Under the pieces are notes generated by a model. It was given only the letters and a program-made list of their open reading frames with translations. It was not told where the DNA came from and did not search any database. DNA of 64,000 nt from assembly GCF_017811155.1 (NCBI RefSeq), contig NZ_JACVCV010000001.1, forward strand, positions 434,001-498,000, read 5' to 3'. Shown piece after piece: positions 1 through 8,797 of this stretch. A program made the position numbers and the translations under genes. This DNA is from Lunatimonas salinarum (GTDB taxonomy: Bacteria; Bacteroidota; Bacteroidia; Cytophagales; Cyclobacteriaceae). Each line of letters begins with the position of its first letter. The first letter of the stretch is position 1.

Positions 1-1022
1 TCGTCCAGCAGTGACTTCCTCCTACGTTGCAAATAAGTTGAAAATGAAGTGCTCGAAGTAACATTGGCTCTAATTGGCAACAGATTTACACAATGTCCTA
101 CCGTGCTAAAATCTCCATTTACGACCTGTCCTGCCGCTGGCAACCCGATTACCACATCGGATTTTCCGCATAACTTGGAGAGTGAAATCTCCGTAGCGGC
201 CATAACAAGGTTGACCAGGCTACAGCCCGTTTCTTTTATAACCCTTCGAAGGTCAACGCCAAGTTTTTCGTCCAGCGCATAAATTTCCCGAGCTGCGTCG
301 TAGGTTCTCACCGGAGGACGAGGAAAATCCAACGGAAGGGGAAGATCGCTGGTATACCCCTTGAATTTCTCTTCCCAATAGCGCTGTGTTTCCTCATATT
401 CTTCCGATCGCTCAAACTCCAACAGCCTCTTAGCATAGTCCGAAAAATCCGAATCCTTGTTTATTTGTGGCTGTTTACCCTCCGATAGTAAGGAATAGTT
501 TCGTGCCAACTCCTCTACGATTACATTCAGCGACCAACCATCACAAATGATGTGGTGTGCCGTTATGTTCAAAAGATGATTATCTCCTCCCCTTTTGATA
601 ACCGTAAAGCGGATCAACGGCCCCTGCTGCAGATCAAATCCACGCATCGAATTGCGCCGATAAAAATGTGCCAATTCCAGTTCTTCCTCTTCAGGTGGCA
701 GGACCGAAAAATCCAACTCTTCGATCGCTAGATCTGCCCGTTGGCTGACAATGAGGTTCTCTCCGTTTCCGCTGATCTTGCTACGTAACAGTTGATGACC
801 TTGAAGTAGCAGGTCCAAGCATTTTTTCAACAGGTTGGTCTGGAGAACACCCTTCAACTGAATGGTGATCCCCTGATTATAGGCCAGATTCGCTTCTTCT
901 CCACCCACCATACAGGCGAGCCATATCTCTCGTTGGGGTGGAATTACCGGAATAATCCGTTCGATGGGATTACCTCCAAATGGATTAAAACTGACGGGTT
1001 TTGCTTCTGCTGATTCATTCAT
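1..1022 (-). CDS. NRPS condensation domain protein, 3' part outside window
   Basis: This is the first 340 codons of a nonribosomal peptide synthetase that continues past the left edge. It opens with a condensation (C) domain, which forms the amide bond between the upstream carrier-bound acyl chain and the next amino acid. The catalytic HHxxxDG motif is visible as HHIICDG (about 535-558), and a C5-like VGHCVNLLPIR lies near residues 310-320. The frame is open to base 3. The ATG at 1022 lies 11 bases after the stop of the upstream NRPS-PKS gene, so the two are co-transcribed and very likely consecutive in the assembly line. The gap shows no Shine-Dalgarno. The domain order beyond C (probably A-PCP) cannot be seen. 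Confidence 0.9.
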   Translation of the reverse strand, partial: MNESAEAKPVSFNPFGGNPIERIIPVIPPQREIWLACMVGGEEANLAYNQGITIQLKGVLQTNLLKKCLDLLLQGHQLLRSKISGNGENLIVSQRADLAIEELDFSVLPPEEEELELAHFYRRNSMRGFDLQQGPLIRFTVIKRGGDNHLLNITAHHIICDGWSLNVIVEELARNYSLLSEGKQPQINKDSDFSDYAKRLLEFERSEEYEETQRYWEEKFKGYTSDLPLPLDFPRPPVRTYDAAREIYALDEKLGVDLRRVIKETGCSLVNLVMAATEISLSKLCGKSDVVIGLPAAGQVVNGDFSTVGHCVNLLPIRANVTSSTSFSTYLQRRRKSLLD

Positions 1023-1033
1023 CACACAAAAAA

Positions 1034-4000
1034 TTAAGTTAGCTGTAAATAATTTCCGGGATTCTTCTCGTCCTCCAAAAACCAGGCTGGATTACCGTCT
1101 TGGTCTAGGCCGAGCCGGGCATTTGCCACGGGCGGGCAACTTGGGTCAAAAGAAGGAGCTGATGGCTGGATCTCAGCATTTTCCTGAACGCTCACTGCCT
1201 CCTGAGTAGATGCCCTAAGATAATCCAAAAGCCGCCCCGGCGTGGATAATTGCTCACTGAGTTGTCTGAAGGAAACGGGCACCTGAAAGGCCTTTTTAAG
1301 GGTAAATGCCAGCTGAGTCAGTAACAGCGAGTCGAAGCCCTGCTGTAAAAACGACTGTTCCATTTGGATCCTTTCCGCCGGTAACCCGGAGGAATTTTCC
1401 AATATTTCCAATAATTCACCTTTTAGGCTATCGGAGTTATTGGTGGCCGGAGGAGCTGTCGTTCCACTATCAACTTTGGTAGCTACTGGCTTTTCGGAAT
1501 GGATGCCACTGGGTTCGGATACCGTCTTTAATTTCCCGGGTTCTACCCAGCACCGAATTTGCTCAAAGGCATAATGCGGCAACTTGCAGGTAGCCGGATA
1601 GGAACTGCCATAAAACCCCTTCCAATCTGGTAGTAGTCCCTCTAGCCACAAATCTCCAAGTACCTGAAGCAGCCCGGTCGTATTGTCTGCGGCTGTTCGT
1701 TCAATCGAATGAAAAATCCCACCTACGTTCCTGCCAATTTGTTGTCTAGCAAGTGAACTCGTCACGGTGCCCGGGCCTACTTCTACCAGTAAGGGACTCT
1801 CCATCGTCGCCAAGGTGGCCATTGCATCACTGAAACGCACGGTTTGTCGCAGGTGATTGGCCCAATAGGCCGGATCCATTGCTTCCGATTCCTTGATCCA
1901 AGTACCGGTTACTGTTGAAATAATGGGGATATTCGGCCTGGAAAGGGGGATTCTTTGGACCAAAGCTAAAAAATCAGGAACAATAGGATCCATCATATGT
2001 GAATGAAAGGCATGGCTGGTTGCCAAAACCCGGTTCGGGATTTCCTGCTGGTCCAATATTTTGGAAAAGCTTGCAACCAGTTCATCCTCACCTGAAACCA
2101 CCACCGCATTGGGACTGTTGATCGCTGCGATAGAAAGGCTATCCGGTAGGATACGGCGTAGCTGATCTGGCTCCATTCTCACTGAAAGCATGCTGCCCTT
2201 TGGAAGCTGGGAAACCATGTTTCCGCGTACACTTACCAAATGCAATGCGTCTTCTAAACTCAGCACACCCGCCAAATGTGCCGCTACGAATTCCCCAATG
2301 CTGTGTCCGCACAGGGCGGAAGGTCTTATGCCCCAGTGCATCCAAAGTCTCGCCAAGGCATAACTGGTTACAAAAATTGCCGGCTGGGTATATTTGGTAT
2401 CATTGAGCCTTTCTTCCTCCAACCGGCTTCCAGATGCCGGATAAAGAACTTGCCGGATATCTTCGTTCAAATATTTCTCTAAGACTTCCGCACAGGTATC
2501 TACTGCCTCACGATAAACGGGTTCCTTCAAATATAGTTCTTTGCCCATATTTGGGTATTGGGCACCCTGTCCGGGAAAGGTGAATACCATATCGCCCGGA
2601 ATCCGGGTCAGTACATTGCTTTTTATGGAGGACTCCGATTTACTTCCCAATTGGTCGATCAAATCACCCACTGAGGCCGCTACTAAGCAGGCTCTGTGGT
2701 TAAATCCCGCACGTTTGGTATGCAGCGTGGCGGCGATTTTCTCGAGCGGCGTTTCCGGGTGCTCGATGAGAAATGCCCGTAATCGCTCTCGGTATCTTTC
2801 GAGGCTGCCTTCGGACTTAGCGCTCCAACAAATCAAATGAACCCTTCGATCGGTTGGATCATTTACTTCGAGATTGTCAAAACCCTCTAATACCAAATGC
2901 ACATTGGTACCCCCTACTCCAAACGAGCTGACCCCTGCAAAGCGCTGGTCAGCCTGCGGCCAAGGCCCTTTTTGTGCGTTGACAAAAAATGGCGTTCGGG
3001 AGAAATCAATTGATGGATTTGGCGTTTCAAACCCAAGGGAAGGAGGAATAGACTTGTTGGTGAGTGCCAAGGCAGTCTTTATGGTGCCTGCTACGCCCGC
3101 AGCCGCGGTGAGGTGTCCGATATTGCTTTTTACTGATCCGAGGGCACAGTACTGAAACCGATCCTCTACCCCAAAGGCAATCCTTAATCCCTCCACCTCG
3201 ATTGGGTCACCAATGGGCGTACCGGTACCGTGCGCTTCCACGTATTGAATCTGCCTTGGATCAATCTCGGCATCCTCTAGCGCCATCCTTATTGATCCCG
3301 CCTGTCCAGCTGCACTGGGTGCCGTAAAACTCCCTTTTTCACCACCGTCGTTATTGACCCCGACACCTTTGATCACCCCATAAATGAAATCGTGGTCTCT
3401 AACGGCTTCGTCTAAATCTTTCAGCAACACCGCCCCTGCACCATCGTTAAACAACGTACCGGTTGAGCCCTTCTGAAAAGGCTTGCAATGGCCATCGGCA
3501 CTGAGCATTGAGCCCTCTTCGTATCGGTGCCCAACTTTGTAAGGTGCACTTACGGATGCACCCCCTGCAAGCGCCATGGCACATTTTCCGGACCGAATTG
3601 CATCCACCGCTTGGGCAATGGCCAACAACGATGTGGAACAGGCTGAAAACACACTTACAGCAGGTCCCTTTAGATCCAAATGATAGGCAGTACGTGACGC
3701 GATATAATCTTTTTCATTAACAGTCGCTACTTGAAAAGCCCCTACTTGTTGAATAAGATCAGGGTGATGGATGACGTGATTAATGTAGTAATTATTGGTA
3801 TAACAACCTGCGAAAACCCCGATTTGATCGTGGCCATATTGCGGAAAATAGCCCCCATCCTCCAAGGCTTCCCAAGCAACCTGAAGAAATATCCGTTGTT
3901 GCGGATCCATTAGCGCAGCTAGCTTTGCATTTATACCAAAAAATCCGGGATCAAAATCCTCCACTCCATTAATTACTCCTCGCGCCTTTACGTACGTCGG

Positions 4001-5974
4001 ATCCTTTCTGAGCTGTTCGGAAACCGAAGGATCCAATTCAGAATCATCGAAGAAGGTAATCGTCTCCTCTCCATCAGCCAGCACCCGCCAGAAATCCTCC
4101 AAGGTATCTGCCCCCGGAAACCGCCCCGCCATGCCAATAATCGCAATTCCTTTGGGAGAGCCCCCGGCCAGATTGGCCCTTTTTTTGTTGCCCGAATGAA
4201 AAGAGCGAGGCTCAAAGAAAGCGGCCATACCCCCTACCGTTGGACTCTGATACAGCCTAGCAATAGGTAACCTTCTCCCCAGTTGATGAAAAATCTCAGC
4301 TACGACCTTTTGAGCCAGAAGTGAATTGCCTCCAAGTTCAAAAAAATGGTCATCTGCACCGATTTGGTCAAAGCCCAAAACAGTACGGACAATCTCGGCC
4401 AATTGCTTTTCCAGTACGGTAGCCGGATTCCGAAACAGGGTCTTTAAAGCCGGTCTTTTTTGGATTGGAACGGGTAAAAGTTTTCGGTCGACCTTCCCGC
4501 TACTGGTCTTGGGAAGTTCCTCCATTTGAATGAAAAAAGAGGGGATCATGTAAACCGGCAGGCGATCCTGCAAGTATGCCTGCAACGCCTCAATTTCCAT
4601 CTCCCCTGCCTCCATTACGATATAGGCTGCCAGGTATTTATTACCAACTACCTCTTCCCTTGCAACGACAACAGCTTGACTCACGGAAGGCATTTGCATA
4701 AGTGCAATCTCAATCTCAGATATTTCTATCCGATTACCTCTGATTTTAACCTGCTGATCCCTCCGGCCTTCAAATTGTATATTACCATCTTCCAGCCAAC
4801 GCCCCAGGTCGCCAGTCCGGTAAAGCTTGGTTTTAGTGTCGCCATCGGCCCATGGAAGAAATGAAACCGCAGTCAATTCAGGGTTGTGGAGGTAGCCGTT
4901 GGCTACGGAAACACCGCTTACGCAAATCTCTCCCGTATGTCCAAACGGAACCTCCTTCAGATGCTCGTCCAGGATATGGATTTTTACGCCTGCAAATGGC
5001 TTCCCAATACACGGTAACTCCTCCCAAGTCGAAGGATCTGAGGGCAATTGATATCCAGTAACGTAAATGCAGGTCTCCGTTGGCCCATATTTATTGTTAA
5101 ACCTACAACCATCCAATTGGCTGAAAAGCGTCCTAATCGGTGGCGTAATCTTGAGCGTTTCTCCTGCGGTGGTGATCTCCGTAAGCGAAGCGGGAAAGAT
5201 GGAAGAGCGAACGGCCTCCTCCGCAAAATATTGAAGCTCCACGAACGGAAGATACAGTCTATTGATCTCCTCTTGCACGATATAGTCTAGAAGCGCTTTA
5301 GAGTCCAACCTCAGTTCGTTATCCAAGAGGTAAACCGTTCCTCCTGTCACCAATGGCACAAAGATTTCATCCATGGAAACATCGAAACCAATATGGCAAA
5401 ACTGGGCGGTCTTTGATCCTGCCCTCGCTTCCGACGTTTTTATATGATGTTCCAAAAAATTCACCAATCCTGCATGCGGCACACAGACTCCTTTTGGGGT
5501 TCCCGTAGATCCAGAGGTATACAATATACATGCGTCAGGCTGGGAAAAAGCAACAAATGGCTTGGTGTATGAAGGAAAGGAATCACCATTCAACGCGATA
5601 GTCTCACATCCCAAAGCCCTAAAAAACGAAAACTCCTCCTCCAGGCATACCACCGCCTTCAGATTCGAATTTCCCAAAATCTGTTCAATACGGGCTCTCG
5701 GGTAGTTTGGATCCAACGGAACATAGGCCTTACCAGCTTTTAAGATTGCCAATATCCCGACAAGTAAATCCAAATGACGGGTAGTGCTGATGCCAATTAA
5801 AGACTCGTGGGGATACCTAACCAAAATTTCTGCCCCCAATCCGTTAGCCTTTTCATCTAACTGCTGATACGTAAGAGACTCGGACCGAAAAACGACCGCC
5901 TCATGCTCTCCCCTCTTCCCAACCATCTGTTCCACCATTTCGTGGACATACAAATTGATTTTTTCTGTCTCCAT
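1034..5974 (-). CDS. Hybrid NRPS-PKS synthase (A-PCP-KS-AT-ACP)
   Basis: A 1646-residue megasynthase. The adenylation domain (about 10-500) has core motifs TSGSTGTPKG (152-161), NKYGPTE (294-300), YRTGDLGRW and LPKTSSGKVDRK. The PCP (about 515-590) carries Ser551 in GGNSL. The ketosynthase (about 607-1030) has Cys779 in SACSTS, His915 in EAHGTGT and His954 in KSNIGH. The acyltransferase (about 1128-1430) has Ser1225 in GHSIG and a HAFH motif (1321-1324), which usually means malonyl-CoA. The ACP (about 1515-1595) has Ser1549. There is no C domain at the N terminus, so A-PCP looks like a loading module that starts with an amino acid. There are no KR, DH or ER domains, so the malonyl-extended unit should stay a beta-keto unit. 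A Gly/Asn-rich tail ends the protein before the next C-domain ORF. The A-domain specificity pocket is unusual (Asp after FDVSM) and I do not predict the substrate. Confidence 0.93.
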   Translation of the reverse strand: METEKINLYVHEMVEQMVGKRGEHEAVVFRSESLTYQQLDEKANGLGAEILVRYPHESLIGISTTRHLDLLVGILAILKAGKAYVPLDPNYPRARIEQILGNSNLKAVVCLEEEFSFFRALGCETIALNGDSFPSYTKPFVAFSQPDACILYTSGSTGTPKGVCVPHAGLVNFLEHHIKTSEARAGSKTAQFCHIGFDVSMDEIFVPLVTGGTVYLLDNELRLDSKALLDYIVQEEINRLYLPFVELQYFAEEAVRSSIFPASLTEITTAGETLKITPPIRTLFSQLDGCRFNNKYGPTETCIYVTGYQLPSDPSTWEELPCIGKPFAGVKIHILDEHLKEVPFGHTGEICVSGVSVANGYLHNPELTAVSFLPWADGDTKTKLYRTGDLGRWLEDGNIQFEGRRDQQVKIRGNRIEISEIEIALMQMPSVSQAVVVAREEVVGNKYLAAYIVMEAGEMEIEALQAYLQDRLPVYMIPSFFIQMEELPKTSSGKVDRKLLPVPIQKRPALKTLFRNPATVLEKQLAEIVRTVLGFDQIGADDHFFELGGNSLLAQKVVAEIFHQLGRRLPIARLYQSPTVGGMAAFFEPRSFHSGNKKRANLAGGSPKGIAIIGMAGRFPGADTLEDFWRVLADGEETITFFDDSELDPSVSEQLRKDPTYVKARGVINGVEDFDPGFFGINAKLAALMDPQQRIFLQVAWEALEDGGYFPQYGHDQIGVFAGCYTNNYYINHVIHHPDLIQQVGAFQVATVNEKDYIASRTAYHLDLKGPAVSVFSACSTSLLAIAQAVDAIRSGKCAMALAGGASVSAPYKVGHRYEEGSMLSADGHCKPFQKGSTGTLFNDGAGAVLLKDLDEAVRDHDFIYGVIKGVGVNNDGGEKGSFTAPSAAGQAGSIRMALEDAEIDPRQIQYVEAHGTGTPIGDPIEVEGLRIAFGVEDRFQYCALGSVKSNIGHLTAAAGVAGTIKTALALTNKSIPPSLGFETPNPSIDFSRTPFFVNAQKGPWPQADQRFAGVSSFGVGGTNVHLVLEGFDNLEVNDPTDRRVHLICWSAKSEGSLERYRERLRAFLIEHPETPLEKIAATLHTKRAGFNHRACLVAASVGDLIDQLGSKSESSIKSNVLTRIPGDMVFTFPGQGAQYPNMGKELYLKEPVYREAVDTCAEVLEKYLNEDIRQVLYPASGSRLEEERLNDTKYTQPAIFVTSYALARLWMHWGIRPSALCGHSIGEFVAAHLAGVLSLEDALHLVSVRGNMVSQLPKGSMLSVRMEPDQLRRILPDSLSIAAINSPNAVVVSGEDELVASFSKILDQQEIPNRVLATSHAFHSHMMDPIVPDFLALVQRIPLSRPNIPIISTVTGTWIKESEAMDPAYWANHLRQTVRFSDAMATLATMESPLLVEVGPGTVTSSLARQQIGRNVGGIFHSIERTAADNTTGLLQVLGDLWLEGLLPDWKGFYGSSYPATCKLPHYAFEQIRCWVEPGKLKTVSEPSGIHSEKPVATKVDSGTTAPPATNNSDSLKGELLEILENSSGLPAERIQMEQSFLQQGFDSLLLTQLAFTLKKAFQVPVSFRQLSEQLSTPGRLLDYLRASTQEAVSVQENAEIQPSAPSFDPSCPPVANARLGLDQDGNPAWFLEDEKNPGNYLQLT

Positions 5975-6504
5975 ATCTTCTTTACTTCAACTGCCAAAAA
6001 ACTACCGTAAAACTAGGAAACTAACCGCTAATATAAAAGGCAAATTCAAAAATATTTTTTAATAACCTATTTTATAGTATTTTTCATTTATTTTTTAAAA
6101 TATTTAAATATTTTAAACTTAATTAAATTATTATAACGATTATTTAAAAGCTAAAATAAAGGAATTACATGAAACACGAAAAGACTTTTTTTAGATTCAA
6201 AATGCGTTTTATTTCATTTTAATCTAAAACTAAAAGTGCACGAAACGAAACCATAGAAGTATATTACAACTAATAGAAGCCGCTGTATAAACTAATTTTC
6301 ATTTTTTTTTAAAACAATCAGGTTTTCAGGTATTTAAAAATTTGGCTATCCGAACACTTAACCTTTGAATTACGATGTCCATCAAATTTTTCGGGAATAT
6401 TTGTTAGTTGATTTCAATGGTAAGGTCAATTTTTTTTATATTGTCGCAACAAATCAGTTAATCAACCTAAACACATTTTCTAACTCATTCAAAACCCAAA
6501 GTCA
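5975..6504. other. AT-rich divergent intergenic region
   Basis: A 530-base gap between the divergently transcribed NRPS-PKS operon and the MFS gene. It is strikingly A/T-rich (long runs of A, T and ATTT), unlike the flanking genes. No ORF, tRNA or clear dyad was recognised. It is long enough to hold promoters and regulator sites for both directions. One TAnnTTTG match on the minus strand is listed separately. Confidence 0.6.
6047..6054 (-). promoter_or_regulatory. Candidate -7 element for the NRPS-PKS operon
   Basis: On the minus strand this reads TATTTTTG, an exact match to the Bacteroidota sigma-ABfr -7 consensus TAnnTTTG. It lies about 72 bases before the ATG of the NRPS-PKS gene. The -33 TTG partner is weak, and the region is so AT-rich that a chance match is quite possible. 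Confidence 0.35.
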
Positions 6505-7746
6505 ATGAACGAAAACATTAACCGAAGCGCGCTTTTCAACGGAAGCTGCTTTGCCTTGATCACCACCGCCTTTACGTTCGCTATTCGGGCGGGGATTCTA
6601 CCCCAACTTGGAGAACAATTTGGCCTCAATGCCGAGCAATTAGGCTTTATCAATTCCATGTGGTTTTTGGGATTCCCTATTTCAATGATCATCGGAGGGT
6701 TGGTTTATCACACCTTCGGACCCGCTAATATCATGCGGGTAGCTTTTGTAGCGCACACGCTTGGTATCCTATTGACCATCTACGCGGGAGGATACACCAC
6801 GCTGCTAATCTCCACCCTATTTATTGGGTTTGGAAACGGCTGTACGGAAGCTGCCTGTAACCCTATGATTGCGGACATGTATTCCGGCGACAAGCTAAAT
6901 AAGATGCTCAACAGGTTCCACATGTGGTTCCCCGGTGGCATCATGCTGGGAGCCATTATTTCCAACATCATGACATCCATGGGAGGTGTGATGGGTGCAT
7001 GGCAAACGCAAATGTGGGTGCTTATGATCCCTACCGTTATCTATGCGGTTCTTTTCTACGGCAAGGCATTTCCTAAGCCAAAAGTCGAAGGTTCTGCCTC
7101 ATTGGCGGAAAACTTCAAGGCAATGGTCAGCCCTGTTTTCTTGTTTTTGTTTTTCACCATGGCGCTTACCGCCATCACTGAATTTGGTCCGCAGCAATGG
7201 GTGAATATCGTACTGAGCAAAAGCGGTGCTAATGCCATGCTAATCCTTGCCTTGACCACGGGCATCATGGCTGTTGGCCGGTTCTTTGCCGGCCCGGTAG
7301 TAGCTAAGCTTGGGCAAACCGGCGTATTGCTCTCAGGCGCAATTCTGGCCACCATCGGCATTTACCTTTTCAGCGTCGTAACCGGAGGAGTTGCTTACTT
7401 TGCGGCTATTATTTTCGCCTTGGGAGTTTGTTACTTCTGGCCCGTAATGATCGGCGCCGTAGCACAACGCGTCCCCCTGAGTGGTGCGCTGGGAATGTCC
7501 ATAATCGGTGGAGTAGGCATGTTTTCTACGGCAATCTTCCAACCCATTATAGGAGGATGGATCGATGGTAATATGGCTGCTAAACAAGCAGAAGGATTGA
7601 CCGGTGAAGAACTTGAATTGGTAGCGGGACAAGCTACCCTGCTTAACATGGTGGCCTTTCCAGGCATCTTGATCGTCCTGTTTATCATCTTCTTCCTTTG
7701 GCAAAAAAATGCAAAAGCCCCTGCAGGGGTGGCCGCAGCACACTAG
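6505..7746 (+). CDS. MFS transporter
   Basis: A 413-residue integral membrane protein with about 12 hydrophobic segments, the usual length for a major facilitator. Conserved glycines and the loop after the second segment (HTFGPANIMR) fit the MFS fold, and the overall look is that of Bacteroidota permeases annotated as sugar or FHS-type transporters. The C terminus is cytoplasmic (WQKNAKAPAG). The substrate cannot be told from sequence. It is monocistronic or linked only by read-through to the next gene, since a strong terminator follows its stop. It is divergent from the NRPS-PKS operon, so a role in export of that product is possible but unsupported. Confidence 0.85.
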   Translation: MNENINRSALFNGSCFALITTAFTFAIRAGILPQLGEQFGLNAEQLGFINSMWFLGFPISMIIGGLVYHTFGPANIMRVAFVAHTLGILLTIYAGGYTTLLISTLFIGFGNGCTEAACNPMIADMYSGDKLNKMLNRFHMWFPGGIMLGAIISNIMTSMGGVMGAWQTQMWVLMIPTVIYAVLFYGKAFPKPKVEGSASLAENFKAMVSPVFLFLFFTMALTAITEFGPQQWVNIVLSKSGANAMLILALTTGIMAVGRFFAGPVVAKLGQTGVLLSGAILATIGIYLFSVVTGGVAYFAAIIFALGVCYFWPVMIGAVAQRVPLSGALGMSIIGGVGMFSTAIFQPIIGGWIDGNMAAKQAEGLTGEELELVAGQATLLNMVAFPGILIVLFIIFFLWQKNAKAPAGVAAAH

Positions 7747-7768
7747 TAAAATCAGCCGATAAATCTGA

Positions 7769-7804
7769 AAAGGCAGCCGAAGCGTTCGGCTGCCTTTTTT
7801 TTCT
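7769..7804 (+). terminator. Rho-independent terminator after the MFS gene
   Basis: A perfect 13-bp stem (7769-7781 paired with 7785-7797, GC-rich core GGCAGCCGAA) with a 3-base loop, followed by a T run interrupted by one C to about 7806. It starts 23 bases after the MFS stop and ends only about 8 bases before the start codon of the CDGSH gene. Confidence 0.92.
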
Positions 7805-7812
7805 TTGACCCG

Positions 7813-8052
7813 ATGAATGCCGCAAAAGCTCCCGAACAAACCTGTAAACCTCTTAAGGTAATCTTGTCTTCCGAAACACGGGAGGCCTGGTGCGCATGCG
7901 GCCATAGTGCACGATACCCTTTTTGCGATGGCACTCATCGAACGCTGGAAATGACGCCCGTAAAATTCTTCCCACCACAGGATGGTGAGTTTGCGATTTG
8001 CACTTGTAAAAGAACCAAGACTCCCCCCTACTGCGACAAGCAACCTACTTGA
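7813..8052 (+). CDS. CDGSH iron-sulfur domain protein, second motif altered
   Basis: A 79-residue protein with two short CDGSH-type motifs. The first (residues 27-42) is complete: CxC, then Ser, Pro, and CDGTH supplying the fourth ligand His, so it should hold a 2Fe-2S cluster with 3Cys-1His coordination. The second (CTCKRTKTPPYCDK, residues 63-76) keeps the three cysteines and Asp but lacks the His: the protein ends CDKQPT. Such proteins act in Fe-S/redox handling; no more exact role can be given. The start codon follows the upstream terminator by only a few bases, leaving almost no room for a separate promoter, so expression may depend on read-through of the hairpin or on a promoter inside the MFS gene. 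Confidence 0.8.
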   Translation: MNAAKAPEQTCKPLKVILSSETREAWCACGHSARYPFCDGTHRTLEMTPVKFFPPQDGEFAICTCKRTKTPPYCDKQPT

Positions 8053-8323
8053 CGTAAAGCCAATAGCTACCGCTCAATGGGCCATATGAAAGTGGACTTT
8101 GCAAGGGAACCTCGCTTCATAAACAAACCGCATCCAAACCTTTATGCAATAGATTCGTTATAATAATCTATCCGGTGATTTGGACGCAACAGGCTCCCGG
8201 AATTGGTATTAAAGTAAGAGAACAGTTTATAGCCGCTAAAGACTGTGTGTGATTTATCCACCTTAGAAGGTAATTATGGCACAGTAAAAAAATTCATACC
8301 AAACCAACTATTATTTATTACCA

Positions 8324-8752
8324 TCAAGCCCGGCGAAGATTTGTTCTGCCGGGTTTGTTGTTTTCAAAGACCTTCGCTGCATTTAACTGATCAAGTACTC
8401 CGAGGTCAGCCTCCGACCAATCCAACTCGTAAAGCATTTCAAAAGGCAACCAAACCAATTCACTATGGTCTACCAATCTAACCGCTGGATTGGTAACGGT
8501 AGCTAAAAATGGAATAAGTCGTATCCGAATATCCGGATAGCTATGTTCTACTGGGTTCAGCCGCGCTCCGATGACAATTTCAACGCCCAATTCCTCCAAA
8601 ATCTCGCGCTTCAAGGAGTCAATTTCCGTCTCTCCCTTCTTTATCTTTCCTCCTGGAAACTCCCACTTACCCGGTCTCGGCTTACCCATGGCACGTTTCA
8701 CACTCAGAATACGTCCATTCAGGCAAATAACAGCACAAGTAACCTCAATCAT
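8324..8752 (-). CDS. Nudix hydrolase, MutT-like
   Basis: 142 residues with a full Nudix box (about 35-57): GGKIKKGE, seven residues, then RE-x-x-EE-x-G. WEFPGGK directly before it is typical of the MutT/8-oxo-dGTP branch, so the likely activity is sanitising oxidised or non-canonical nucleoside triphosphates to monophosphates. It is probably cytosolic. It is separated by only 45 bases from the TolC gene upstream on the same strand and may be the last gene of the exporter transcript. A GC-rich inverted repeat (8323-8355) overlaps its 3' end but has no T run. Confidence 0.85.
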   Translation of the reverse strand: MIEVTCAVICLNGRILSVKRAMGKPRPGKWEFPGGKIKKGETEIDSLKREILEELGVEIVIGARLNPVEHSYPDIRIRLIPFLATVTNPAVRLVDHSELVWLPFEMLYELDWSEADLGVLDQLNAAKVFENNKPGRTNLRRA

Positions 8753-8797
8753 GTGGATTTACGCGTTTTATTAGCTAAAGTAGAAAATTGGCTCATG

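Noticed and set aside
6360-6480. TAnnTTTG promoter for the MFS gene
   Set aside because: Several near matches (for example AATATTTG) but none exact at a suitable distance from 6505.
7333-8043. 236-codon minus-strand frame across the MFS and CDGSH genes
   Set aside because: Antisense shadow of two well-supported plus-strand genes.
8323-8355. GC-rich inverted repeat at the Nudix 3' end as a terminator
   Set aside because: Stem of about 10 bp is present, but there is no T run on either strand at the right place.
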